Of a DNA stretch of 30,014 nucleotides, positions 16,156 through 23,400 are shown piece by piece. The notes beneath the pieces are model-generated. The model saw only the letters and a list, made by a program, of their open reading frames with translations, was not told the origin of the DNA and did no database searches. Each line of letters starts with the position of its first letter. The stretch's first letter is position 1. Source of the stretch: an uncultured Oscillospiraceae bacterium (GTDB taxonomy: Bacteria > Bacillota_A > Clostridia > Oscillospirales > Oscillospiraceae); the NCBI GenBank assembly GCA_900769845.1, contig CAAGIF010000156.1, positions 1-30,014 on the forward strand, in the 5' to 3' direction. The translations under genes were made by a program, and so were the position numbers.

Positions 16156-16260
16156 TTACATTTCGTTTTGCCTACGGTTTTCCAGATGTCCGGATTGAAC
16201 CACCGGAGGCTTGGGATCTGCCACTTCCCAAGTGATGGGTTTCTTTTCTTCCTCTTTCAT
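16156..16260 (-). CDS. Small 34-residue hypothetical protein
   Basis: A short open frame encodes 34 residues starting MKEEEKKPITWEVADPKPP and ending NRRQNEM. The ATG has a strong ribosome site (AAGGGGGA, about 6-7 nt spacing) and the stop is a double TAATAA. The product is hydrophilic, acidic-basic mixed and Pro-rich, with no membrane helix, signal or cysteine. It lies downstream of the M3 peptidase gene, beyond that gene's terminator, and converges on the zinc-ribbon gene with a shared bidirectional terminator. No clear promoter was found and no family was recognised. The ribosome site and the fit between flanking terminators support a real gene, but length limits certainty. Confidence 0.5.
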   Translation of the reverse strand: MKEEEKKPITWEVADPKPPVVQSGHLENRRQNEM

Positions 16261-16313
16261 GTTTCTTCCCCCTTTTCATCGGCAGTATTCCCAAATATCT
16301 CCCGAATATGCAG

Positions 16314-16339
16314 AAAACCCACCTGTTTCCAGGTGGGTT
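16314..16339 (-). terminator. Terminator of the M3 peptidase gene
   Basis: A perfect 10-bp stem (AACCCACCTG / CAGGTGGGTT) with a 4-nt loop lies just after the minus-strand stop at 16346, followed on that strand by TTTTC. Confidence 0.8.
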
Positions 16340-16345
16340 CTTGGG

Positions 16346-17968
16346 TTATTTCAGACTTTCTTCCAAAGTCCTCCGGATTGCTGCCACACGGCCTTCCTCA
16401 AAGGGACTTTCCAATCCCGCTTCTTCAAGGAATTCCAGGAAATAGCTGCATTGGGTATCCAGATTTTCCTGATAGCAGGCAAATCCCGCGCCGGGTTCTT
16501 CCCGCTCCATCTGGTAAAGCTGCAGCGCCGCGTCATTGCTGACCACATAGCTGATAATATACATGGGATTGGTGTAATAGTGGTTAATTGTCACAAATTC
16601 CCAATCCGTATACCCTATGGCATCAAAACCGTAGGCCAGGGCCACTTCCTCATAAAGGGCACGGAGATTCTCCTCGGTCAGTTCCTCCCCGGTGAGGGCA
16701 TACATCTGCTGCTCGAAGGCGGCATAGGCAGATTGCTCCACCATCAGACTCAGACAATCCGCCATTTTCAGCCACACCATATCCCCGTTTTCCCCGGCGT
16801 AGCTCAAACTCAGATACTCCATACCCTGGGAGAAAACCTCCATAACATCGATTCCCGCGTAGCTGCCGTAGGAGGCATAGTCATTGCAGAAATGTCCGAA
16901 TTCATGGGCGAAGGTCAGCTGATCAAATACCGTCTGCTGAGGACAGAGGAAAACATAGGGCTGATAGTAGGTGGGCAGATACAGTTCGAAAGAAGAATTA
17001 TATTTGTTGGGGGAATAAGAAATGTCATAAAGCTGGGCCTTTTCCATCAGTTCGAAGGCATCCTTTACTGTTCCTCCCATACTTTCGGCCACGGTTTTTA
17101 CATATTCATAGGTCTGCGCTTCGGTGGAAGTCTTCCACCCCAGATCCCATTTGGAAGACTGGGCGTATTCCCGGTATAAGGGCACCAATTCCCGGCATAC
17201 ATCCTGAAGATAAGCCTCGGATTGGCCGGGGGTGTAATCCCGGTAGTAGTAAAAATCTGTGGCAAACTGCACATAATCCGGATAACCCCAGTAGGCTGCG
17301 ATCTCCTGCCGCAGCCGGATCAGATCCAGCAGAACCCGGATCATCTCCTTGCCGCAGGCATCATAGTATTCCTCACTGCCGTATTCATAGCCAATGGCGA
17401 TCTCCGAAAGCGCGTAATATTCCGTCTGCAGCCGGGATTCCTCCTCCAGCATGGCGGTAAAGGTTGCATCCCAGTTGTTCTCTCCCTGATAGCTGTCAAA
17501 GAAACCCGGGCCGAAATATTCCTCCCCTTCCAGCTCCTCCAGAGCCGGGGATTTTGCCAGGGCATAGTAAAGCTCCTCCAGCGTCCCGTCCACCGCAGCG
17601 CTGTTTTCCAGGCAGAAATTATATTCATCCTCCCAGTACATATCCGTTAGATCTGAGCAGTAATGGATATCCGCCAGATAGTAATTGGTATAAAATCCGT
17701 CGTACACATCATAAAACTCATACACCCTGTCCATGATCAGCGCCAGATTATCTTTTTCCGATGCCAGGATTGCATCTTCCAGCTTTTGCTTAAGCTGAAC
17801 CATATCCGGCCGGGTGTATTCCATATCAGAGAAAGCCACATAATCCGGTTCTCGCCAAAAGCGGTCCACTTCCTCGCCGAATCCGCCCAGAAGGGATTGC
17901 TTACCTGTGCAGCCCGTCAGCAGCGCCAGCGTCAGGATCAGACACACAATTCGGATTATCTTCTTCAT
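16346..17968 (-). CDS. M3-family (oligoendopeptidase F-like) metallopeptidase lipoprotein
   Basis: This 540-residue protein is a predicted lipoprotein: MKKIIRIVCLILTLALLTGC has a basic start, hydrophobic core and a lipobox with Cys20 as the acylation site. The zinc motif is HEFGH in FAHEFGHFCNDYASYG, with the third ligand Glu probably in DVMEVFSQGMEYLSL about 25 residues on. The body is helical and very rich in Tyr and acidic residues, as expected of an exported acidic peptidase. M3 enzymes cleave oligopeptides and are usually cytoplasmic, so this copy probably trims peptides at the outer face of the membrane. GGAAGGGGGA precedes the ATG. It is divergent from the marR-type gene across about 140 bp, suggesting shared control. 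Confidence 0.87.
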   Translation of the reverse strand: MKKIIRIVCLILTLALLTGCTGKQSLLGGFGEEVDRFWREPDYVAFSDMEYTRPDMVQLKQKLEDAILASEKDNLALIMDRVYEFYDVYDGFYTNYYLADIHYCSDLTDMYWEDEYNFCLENSAAVDGTLEELYYALAKSPALEELEGEEYFGPGFFDSYQGENNWDATFTAMLEEESRLQTEYYALSEIAIGYEYGSEEYYDACGKEMIRVLLDLIRLRQEIAAYWGYPDYVQFATDFYYYRDYTPGQSEAYLQDVCRELVPLYREYAQSSKWDLGWKTSTEAQTYEYVKTVAESMGGTVKDAFELMEKAQLYDISYSPNKYNSSFELYLPTYYQPYVFLCPQQTVFDQLTFAHEFGHFCNDYASYGSYAGIDVMEVFSQGMEYLSLSYAGENGDMVWLKMADCLSLMVEQSAYAAFEQQMYALTGEELTEENLRALYEEVALAYGFDAIGYTDWEFVTINHYYTNPMYIISYVVSNDAALQLYQMEREEPGAGFACYQENLDTQCSYFLEFLEEAGLESPFEEGRVAAIRRTLEESLK

Positions 17969-17993
17969 TTGGGTTCCCCCTTCCTTTTTCTAC

Positions 17994-18022
17994 AGAATAT
18001 CACACATTTCTCCAGGACACAA
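17994..18022 (-). promoter_or_regulatory. Candidate promoter of the M3 peptidase gene
   Basis: On the minus strand TTGTGT (18017-18022) and TATTCT (17994-17999) are separated by 17 bp, about 26 bp before the start codon. The matches are fair and the spacing ideal. Confidence 0.5.
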
Positions 18023-18043
18023 TATTCCCTGCACAAGTATTTC

Positions 18044-18072
18044 TTTACTTTTCCTTATCGTCATGATAAAAT
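18044..18072 (+). promoter_or_regulatory. Candidate promoter of the MarR-type gene
   Basis: TTTACT (18044-18049) and TAAAAT (18067-18072) are 17 bp apart, about 35 bp before the ATG. The spacer contains a palindrome, which would let a bound regulator block the polymerase. Confidence 0.55.
18055..18069. promoter_or_regulatory. Possible operator TTATC-n5-GATAA
   Basis: A perfect inverted repeat of two 5-bp arms overlaps the spacer and -10 box of the marR-type promoter. It is the kind of site an autoregulated MarR dimer binds, and the only clear palindrome between this gene and the divergent peptidase gene. Assignment to this regulator is inference. Confidence 0.4.
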
Positions 18073-18106
18073 TATATCAATAACATCCGGAAAAGGAGGC
18101 AGACCC

Positions 18107-18535
18107 ATGTCCCAGATCATCCGCGACATCACCGAAATCGCCCGCTGCGGCGCCCAGTACCGCTCGGATTCCCTTGCGCCCATGGGACTTAAGGCATGTC
18201 ACGCCAGTTATCTGACAGAGATCTGCGCCCAGCCGGGAATTTCCCAGGATCAGCTCGCCCGGAAGATCTGCATCAACAAGAGTAACGTGGCCCGGCAGGC
18301 CGCCATTCTGGAAGAGGACGGCTTCATCACCCGGGTATCTTCCCCGGCGGACAAGCGGATTCTGCAGCTTTATCCCACCCAGAAGACTCTGGATCTGCTG
18401 CCTCAGATATCTCCCATTCTCCGCCAGTGGGAGGATTGCCTGACCTGCGGCATTTCCGATCAGGAGAAGGAACTGCTGGAGCAGATCCTCTCCAAAATGA
18501 AGGATAAAGCCTCTGTCTGGATGGATAATCATTAA
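18107..18535 (+). CDS. MarR-family transcriptional regulator
   Basis: This 142-residue protein has the MarR architecture: an N-terminal dimerisation helix, then a winged helix-turn-helix (ISQDQLARKICINKSNVARQ, then LEEDGFITR and the wing DKRILQLYPTQK), then a C-terminal helix. MarR dimers bind palindromic promoters and are usually released by small molecules. The frame is open far upstream, but AAAGGAGG and the ATG at 18107 give a family-length protein. It is divergent from the M3 peptidase lipoprotein gene, which may be a target. No ligand is deducible. Confidence 0.92.
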   Translation: MSQIIRDITEIARCGAQYRSDSLAPMGLKACHASYLTEICAQPGISQDQLARKICINKSNVARQAAILEEDGFITRVSSPADKRILQLYPTQKTLDLLPQISPILRQWEDCLTCGISDQEKELLEQILSKMKDKASVWMDNH

Positions 18536-18541
18536 AACAAT

Positions 18542-18584
18542 ATCCCGTGGGCCAGTTTTTTGCCCACGGGATTTTCTGTTTTTT
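18542..18584 (+). terminator. Terminator of the MarR-type gene
   Basis: ATCCCGTGGGC and GCCCACGGGAT form an 11-bp perfect stem around a T-rich loop, then TTTTCTGTTTTTT. It separates the convergent marR-type and glucokinase genes and touches the glucokinase stop. Confidence 0.9.
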
Positions 18585-19530
18585 AACCGCCGAAAGCGTC
18601 CAGCGCAAGTTTGAATGCGCCATAGGCGCCTGCATCATTTCCAAGCGAAGCCAGGGCGAACTGAGCGCCCCGGGCAGCATGGAACACGCTCCGGTCAAAG
18701 CAGGGACGGATTCCATCCAGCAGCATCTGTCCGGCTTTGCTCACGCCGCCGCCCAGAACCACCACATCCGGATCCACAACATCGCAGACATTGGCCAGGA
18801 ATTCGCCCATGTATCTGTAAAAGCTGTCCAGCACCTGAAGGGCCAGCGCATCCCCCGCCTTTCCGCAATCAAATACATCCTTGCAGGTCAGAGGACTGCA
18901 GGAGCGAAGGCTGGACGCCATATCCGTGGCCTTCATTGCCCGTTCTGCCAACCGCACCACGCCTGTTGCGGAGCAGTATTGTTCTACACAACCCCGCTTT
19001 CCACAGTTGCAGTACTCAGTTTCCTCCCGCTCGATGACCAAATGTCCGATTTCTGCGCCGGAGCCGTGGGCGCCGTGAAGCAGCCTGCCCTCCACCACGA
19101 TGCCGCCGCCAACGCCGGTTCCCAAGGTCACGAACACCATATTGTCGCAGCCCTTGCCGCCGCCTTTCCAGTATTCCCCCAGGGCCGCCACATTGGCATC
19201 GTTGCCGGCTTTCACCGGGAAACCGGTCAGTTGGGAAAGTTCTTCCGCAATATTGAACACACCCCAGCCCAGGTTGATGCACTTATTCACGATGCCCTTG
19301 CTGTTGACCGGGCCGGGTACACCAATGCCCACCCCCAGAATATTTTCTGTGGGGATATTTTTCTGCTGGACAAACTGTCTAATAGATGCCGCTATATCCG
19401 GCAGGATCTGTCTGCCGCCATCGGTGGTAACCGTAGGAATCTCCCATTTGGTAAGCATATTTCCCACCTGGTCAAAAAACGCGATTTTTACCGTTGTTCC
19501 GCCCAGGTCCACGCCGAATCCGTATTTCAT
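18583..19530 (-). CDS. glkA: ROK-family glucokinase
   Basis: This 315-residue ROK sugar kinase most likely phosphorylates glucose to glucose-6-phosphate. It shows the ATP-binding loop GFGVDLGGTTVKIAFF, the sugar-binding region VKAGNDANVAALGEYW, LGTGVGGGIVVEGRLLHG, the conserved EIGHL, and the ROK zinc motif CNCGKRGCVEQY. No DNA-binding domain precedes the kinase fold, so it is an enzyme rather than a ROK repressor. The frame stays open far upstream, but GGAGGAACG places the start at the ATG at 19530. It is divergent from pgi, the next step of the pathway. Substrate specificity within ROK is inferred. Confidence 0.92.
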   Translation of the reverse strand: MKYGFGVDLGGTTVKIAFFDQVGNMLTKWEIPTVTTDGGRQILPDIAASIRQFVQQKNIPTENILGVGIGVPGPVNSKGIVNKCINLGWGVFNIAEELSQLTGFPVKAGNDANVAALGEYWKGGGKGCDNMVFVTLGTGVGGGIVVEGRLLHGAHGSGAEIGHLVIEREETEYCNCGKRGCVEQYCSATGVVRLAERAMKATDMASSLRSCSPLTCKDVFDCGKAGDALALQVLDSFYRYMGEFLANVCDVVDPDVVVLGGGVSKAGQMLLDGIRPCFDRSVFHAARGAQFALASLGNDAGAYGAFKLALDAFGG

Positions 19531-19567
19531 AATCGTTCCTCCGAAGGTAAATAATTCTGTCCCATTT

Positions 19568-19573
19568 ATTATA
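19568..19573 (-). promoter_or_regulatory. -10 box upstream of the glucokinase gene
   Basis: A perfect TATAAT on the minus strand lies about 38 bp before the glucokinase ATG. The region 17 bp upstream has only a poor -35, and a TTGACT nearby is too close to pair with it, so strength is uncertain. Confidence 0.5.
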
Positions 19574-19645
19574 CAACCTAAGTCAACCGATTGCCAGCAA
19601 AAAGTATCCGATATGTGAATTCTTTTGAAACTTTCTGCCGGATGC

Positions 19646-19674
19646 TTGCGTTTGCCCTGGGGATGGGGTAAAAT
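19646..19674 (+). promoter_or_regulatory. Candidate promoter of pgi
   Basis: TTGCGT (19646-19651) and TAAAAT (19669-19674) are 17 bp apart and lie about 37 bp before the pgi ATG. Confidence 0.6.
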
Positions 19675-19710
19675 AACAGCAGAATTCCACGAAAGGAAGT
19701 GCCGCGCGCT

Positions 19711-21015
19711 ATGATCACAGTTGACATCTCCAATGTTTGGGGGCAGGTTTCTCTGCCCGATCTTCTGGCCATTGAAAAGGAAGTATTTGATGCCCATCAA
19801 GCACTGACGGAAGGCACCGGCGAGGGCAGCGATTATTTGGGCTGGCTGAATCTTCCCACCCGGGAAGCCACAGAAGAGATCCTGCGGATCGATGCCGCAG
19901 CCAGAAGGATCCGCAAGGATTCTGAGGTGTTTGTGGTGGTTGGCATCGGCGGAAGCTACCTTGGCCCCCGGGCAGCCATGGAACTGCTGCAGGGCCCCAA
20001 CCGCAATATTGGCAAGGGCCGCGGAGATCCCCAGATCTACTTTGCCGGCAACAATCTGAGCACCCGCCACTGGAACGAGCTCTGCCGCCTGCTGGAGGAT
20101 AAGGATTTCTCCATCGCCGTCATTTCCAAATCCGGCACTACCACGGAACCCGCCATCGCCACCCGCGCCCTGCGCTGGATGCTGGAGCGGAAGTACGGAA
20201 CCGACGAAGCAAACCGTCGGATCTACGCCATCACCGACCCTTGTAAGGGCGCCCTGCGGCAGATGGCGCAGGAACAGAACTGGGAATCTTTTGTGATCCC
20301 CCAAAATGTGGGCGGTCGTTTTTCTGTGCTCACCGCCGTGGGTCTGCTTCCCCTGGCAGTGGCGGGAGTTGACATTATGGAACTGATGCAGGGCGCCGCA
20401 GATGCCCGGGAGCATTATAACCTGCGCTCCTTCGAAAACCCCGTGTGGTTGTATGCCGCCATCCGGAATCTTCTTTACCGCAGAGGGAAAGCCGTGGAGC
20501 TTTTTGAAAGCTTTGAACCCGGATTCCGGTATTTGGGTCTGTGGTGGCAGCAGCTTTTCGGGGAATCCGAGGGCAAGGACGGCAAGGGCATTTTCCCCGC
20601 CACCGCGGAGCTCACCGCCGACCTGCACTCCTTAGGGCAGATGATCCAGGATGGTCAGCGGAACCTTTTCGAGACTATGATCCGGTTCGCCCCCCCGGAG
20701 CAACGGCATGTGATTGGATCCGATGTAACGGATCTGGACGGGCTGAACTACCTCTCCGGCAAAACCCTGGATTTTGTGGACGAGCGGGCTTATCTGGGAA
20801 CCTTATCGGCTCATGTGGACGGTGGCGTTCCTGTCATCACCATGGACTGCGGCGCGCTGGATGCCCGAAAAGTAGGGGAACTGTTCTATTTTTTGGAGCT
20901 TGCCTGCGGTATTTCCGCCTACATTCTGGGAGTCAACCCCTTCAATCAGCCCGGTGTGGAATACTACAAGCGCAATATGTTCCAGCTTCTGGGAAAACCG
21001 GGTTATGAGGCATAG
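19711..21015 (+). CDS. pgi: Glucose-6-phosphate isomerase
   Basis: This cytoplasmic enzyme interconverts glucose-6-phosphate and fructose-6-phosphate. The 434-residue protein has the sugar-phosphate-binding SIS folds: VVGIGGSYLGPRAAMELL, VISKSGTTTEPAIATRALRW, GGRFSVLTAVGLLPLAVAG, and the C-terminal signature VNPFNQPGVEYYKRNMF. Length matches the short Firmicute type (about 450). A GTG at 19699 sits too close to the ribosome site (AAAGGAAG); the ATG at 19711 is preferred although the spacing is slightly long. The divergent neighbour supplies its substrate. Confidence 0.97.
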   Translation: MITVDISNVWGQVSLPDLLAIEKEVFDAHQALTEGTGEGSDYLGWLNLPTREATEEILRIDAAARRIRKDSEVFVVVGIGGSYLGPRAAMELLQGPNRNIGKGRGDPQIYFAGNNLSTRHWNELCRLLEDKDFSIAVISKSGTTTEPAIATRALRWMLERKYGTDEANRRIYAITDPCKGALRQMAQEQNWESFVIPQNVGGRFSVLTAVGLLPLAVAGVDIMELMQGAADAREHYNLRSFENPVWLYAAIRNLLYRRGKAVELFESFEPGFRYLGLWWQQLFGESEGKDGKGIFPATAELTADLHSLGQMIQDGQRNLFETMIRFAPPEQRHVIGSDVTDLDGLNYLSGKTLDFVDERAYLGTLSAHVDGGVPVITMDCGALDARKVGELFYFLELACGISAYILGVNPFNQPGVEYYKRNMFQLLGKPGYEA

Positions 21016-21061
21016 CCCTATCCCGAAATATAGATTTCCTGGATAAAACCCAAATTAGGTG

Positions 21062-21090
21062 TTGCAAAATCCCCCGCAAACTGGTAGAAT
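21062..21090 (+). promoter_or_regulatory. Strong promoter of the small P-loop gene
   Basis: TTGCAA (21062-21067), 17 bp, then TAGAAT (21085-21090), with an extended TGG just before the -10. The leader is about 38 nt and contains AGGAGG. Confidence 0.75.
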
Positions 21091-21133
21091 ATCCATAAGC
21101 CAAACAAGTGGCATAGCAAAGGAGGAATTTCCG

Positions 21134-21553
21134 ATGATTCATATTATTATGGGCCTGAAGGGCTCCGGTAAGACCAAGCAGCTGCTGGACGAACTGCATC
21201 AGACCGTGGCAAGCGCCGCCGGTGATGTTGTCTGTATCGAGCACGGCAAAACCTTGACCTATGATGTCAATTACCGTGTCCGTTTGGTAGATGCAAAAGA
21301 ATACGGCATCAACAACGCTGAGCTCCTCAAGGGTTTCCTGAGCGGCCTGCACGCCGGCAACTTTGATATTACCCATGTTTATGTTGACAATCTGTACAGA
21401 ACTATTGGCAAGGTTGAGGGTGGCGACACCGCTCTGTGCGATGAGTTCCTGATCTGGGCAGCGCGGTTTGCTGAGATCAACAACATGAACCTGACCTTCA
21501 CCGTTTCTGAGGATCCCGCAAACGCATCCGAAGAGATGAAGAAGTACCTGTAA
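21134..21553 (+). CDS. Small P-loop NTPase-like protein of unknown function
   Basis: This 139-residue protein starts MIHIIMGLKGSGKTKQLLDE, a clean Walker A loop (GLKGSGKT, residues 7-14) on the first strand. A later strand, DITHVYVDNLYR, ends in an Asp suitable as Walker B. The layout recalls small nucleoside-kinase or thymidine-kinase-like P-loop folds, but no lid, zinc or substrate motif is visible. The gene stands alone with its own strong promoter, an AGGAGG site and a strong terminator, suggesting steady high expression. The role is unknown; an annotation as a PilT-type motor would not be justified from the sequence. Confidence 0.85.
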   Translation: MIHIIMGLKGSGKTKQLLDELHQTVASAAGDVVCIEHGKTLTYDVNYRVRLVDAKEYGINNAELLKGFLSGLHAGNFDITHVYVDNLYRTIGKVEGGDTALCDEFLIWAARFAEINNMNLTFTVSEDPANASEEMKKYL

Positions 21554-21572
21554 TTTTACGCCACATTTACAT

Positions 21573-21608
21573 AGCGCCGTTGCCGGCTTGGGCAGCGGCG
21601 CTTTTTTT
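21573..21608 (+). terminator. Terminator of the small P-loop gene
   Basis: AGCGCCGTTGCC and GGCAGCGGCGCT form a 12-bp stem with one G-T wobble and a 6-nt loop, followed by seven T residues. Confidence 0.93.
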
Positions 21609-21612
21609 GCAC

Positions 21613-21647
21613 AAAAACGGCAGTACCGCCCGGGTACCGCCGTTTTT
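21613..21647 (-). terminator. Terminator of the C39-type peptidase gene
   Basis: AAAAACGGC and GCCGTTTTT close a hairpin with a further GTACC/GGTAC stem inside. It begins at the peptidase stop codon and supplies the T-run on the minus strand. It stands back-to-back with the plus-strand terminator. Confidence 0.8.
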
Positions 21648-22429
21648 TATCGAATGACCCACAAATTCCGGATCTGATCCTCGATCTGCTCATATTCCCA
21701 GAGTTTTCCGGAATTTTCATAACTGTTGGGATCGTGGATTCGGATTTTTCCGTCCTGCGTCCCCACCATAACGATGTAATGCCCGGAGCTGGTAAAATCT
21801 CCCGCGCCCATGGCGCAGATTATGGGATTCCCCACCTCCAAATTGTCAAAGATCCGTTTTTTCACCAGGGGGATCTCTGTCACATCCAGGCCCAGCTTCA
21901 CGCCCCCTTCGCTGATCAGCGTCCAGGAGGAGCCGTTTCCCTTGGAATAGTAGCCGTTTTCCAGCGCAAATTCCACCATCTTATCCGGAGAAAACCCGGG
22001 ATCTTCCGTCACATAGAAACCCGCCATGGCAAGGCACACCGGTCCGCAGCCGGTGATCCCCACCACATCGGAGCCATACTGCAGATATCCCCAGCGGGGA
22101 TCCCACTGCATGAGAAGAGGAACGCCCTGGCCGGGGTCATAGTCCGCCATATCCACCGGCATTTCCTCCCGGAAGGGATAATTCAGCACAAAAGCCTCCG
22201 TCTCCGGATTCCGTTCCAGAAGAGCAATCAGACTGTCGGGGTACTCCGAATAGAATATTCCCTTCTCCTCCGCGTATTTCTTGATCTTCAGTTCTGTTTC
22301 CGTCCGCTCTGTCCAGTAAAATGTGATTTCTTCGATGAACCCCGGCATATGCGCCAGCGCGCATAGCATCACCGCCAGGGCCAGTAAAATACTGATCCCA
22401 CAGCCCCATTTTCCTTTTCTATGCTCCAT
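21647..22429 (-). CDS. Membrane-anchored C39-type (papain-like) cysteine peptidase
   Basis: This 260-residue protein has one N-terminal hydrophobic segment (about residues 10-30, ISILLALAVMLCALAHM) and an extracellular C39_2-like domain. The domain opens LLMQWDPRWGYLQYG, places the likely catalytic Cys128 in ITGCGPVCLAMAGFYV, the His in GHYIVMVGTQ, and the third residue in IRIHDPNSYENSG. Unlike bacteriocin exporters it has no ABC part and no leader-peptide neighbour, so it probably acts on cell-wall or surface proteins. The ATG at 22429 is chosen because GGAGGTG precedes it; the frame continues upstream without such a site. The substrate is unknown. Confidence 0.85.
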   Translation of the reverse strand: MEHRKGKWGCGISILLALAVMLCALAHMPGFIEEITFYWTERTETELKIKKYAEEKGIFYSEYPDSLIALLERNPETEAFVLNYPFREEMPVDMADYDPGQGVPLLMQWDPRWGYLQYGSDVVGITGCGPVCLAMAGFYVTEDPGFSPDKMVEFALENGYYSKGNGSSWTLISEGGVKLGLDVTEIPLVKKRIFDNLEVGNPIICAMGAGDFTSSGHYIVMVGTQDGKIRIHDPNSYENSGKLWEYEQIEDQIRNLWVIR

Positions 22430-22451
22430 GCCGGCACCTCCTTTGACACTC

Positions 22452-22460
22452 ATTATAGCA
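22452..22460 (-). promoter_or_regulatory. Extended -10 promoter of the C39-type peptidase gene
   Basis: On the minus strand TGCTATAAT is a perfect -10 with a TGn extension, about 23 bp before the start codon, giving a short leader that is mostly ribosome site. No convincing -35 is needed or seen. Confidence 0.65.
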
Positions 22461-22574
22461 CAATCCCGCCCCGAATGTCTTTATCTTTTGATTAAGATTT
22501 CCTTACAATTCCCGGAATCTCCGCCGAATTATACCTGCGCCCAGAGAATATCTTTTACTGAATTGGGCAAGAAT

Positions 22575-23297
22575 TTATCCAACAATCGTTCCGGGATTTC
22601 CGGTAAAGGCGGACAAAACCTCCACCCGGATCCCATATTCCCGGGCGATCTCCACACTTCGGTCATGGAGCACCTGGGCCCCATTCTGTGTCAGCTCCAG
22701 CATTTTTTCATAGGATATCCGACCAAAACGCACCGCATCCGGATGTTTCCGGGGATCCCGGTCATACACCCCATCCACATCGGTAAAGATCTGACATCGG
22801 TCCGCTTTCAGATACGCCGCCAGAGCCACTGCCGTGGTATCCGAACCGCCCCGGCCCAGAGTGGTGATATTTCCCTCCGGGGATATCCCCTGGAATCCTG
22901 CCACCACCGCCACCCGGCCTCCGTCCAATTCCCGGTTCAGCCGGGCAATATCCACGGTTTGGATTTGGGCATTCCGGTGAACTCCATCTGTCTGGATTCC
23001 CGCCTGCCATCCGGTCAAGCTTACCGCGCTGCAGCCCATCGCGCCGATGGCCATGGCCATAAGCGCAGCGGAAATCTGTTCTCCGGAGGCCAGAAAGGCA
23101 TCCATCTCCCGGTTGGATCCCCGGGGGTTGATCTGAGCCGCCTGCCGGATCATGGCATCTGTGGTATTGCCCTGGGCGGATACCACGACCACCACCCGAC
23201 AGCCCTGTCTTGCCAGGTCTGCCACCCGGCGGGCTGCGGCCTGGATCTTCTCCCCATCTGCCAGCGAAGTTCCTCCGTATTTTTGTACGATCAGCAT
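22575..23297 (-). CDS. Aspartokinase, catalytic domain only (no ACT domains)
   Basis: This protein phosphorylates aspartate, the first step towards lysine, threonine and methionine. At 240 residues it is just the amino-acid-kinase fold: MLIVQKYGGTSLADGEKIQ, VVVVSAQGNTTDAMI, ASGEQISAALMAMA, TLGRGGSDTTAVALAAYL and FTDVDGVYDRDPR, ending at FTGNPGTIVG. Usual aspartokinases run past 400 residues with two ACT domains that bind lysine or threonine. The sequence after the stop does not resume an ACT domain in frame, so the short form looks natural rather than broken. The ATG at 23297 has GGAGGGG before it. A terminator separates it from the ACT-domain gene upstream. Feedback control, if any, must come from elsewhere. 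Confidence 0.88.
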   Translation of the reverse strand: MLIVQKYGGTSLADGEKIQAAARRVADLARQGCRVVVVVSAQGNTTDAMIRQAAQINPRGSNREMDAFLASGEQISAALMAMAIGAMGCSAVSLTGWQAGIQTDGVHRNAQIQTVDIARLNRELDGGRVAVVAGFQGISPEGNITTLGRGGSDTTAVALAAYLKADRCQIFTDVDGVYDRDPRKHPDAVRFGRISYEKMLELTQNGAQVLHDRSVEIAREYGIRVEVLSAFTGNPGTIVG

Positions 23298-23357
23298 GGC
23301 GCTCCCCTCCTTATGGCTCATTTTATGAACCATAAGTCCCAGCTGTGCGGATTTGAC

Positions 23358-23389
23358 AAAAAATACCGCTGCTCCGGAGAGCAGCGGTA
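23358..23389 (-). terminator. Terminator between the ACT-protein gene and aspartokinase
   Basis: An 11-bp perfect stem (TACCGCTGCTC / GAGCAGCGGTA) with a 4-nt loop runs into six T residues on the minus strand. It separates two genes on the same strand, so they are probably separate units or partly attenuated. Confidence 0.9.
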
Positions 23390-23400
23390 GTCTTTTCTTT

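Noticed and set aside
16211..17179. Plus-strand open frame opposite the M3 peptidase gene
   Set aside because: The minus-strand gene has a signal peptide, an HEFGH motif and a ribosome site; the plus frame has none of these.
19531..20628. Minus-strand N-terminal extension of the glucokinase frame (to 681 residues)
   Set aside because: The added part is antisense to pgi, has no family match, and the kinase has its own ribosome site and ATG at 19530.
22500..22577. Nonsense mutation truncating the aspartokinase
   Set aside because: Reading on past the stop gives no ACT-like sequence, and the protein ends at the natural domain edge, so a short enzyme is more likely than a pseudogene.
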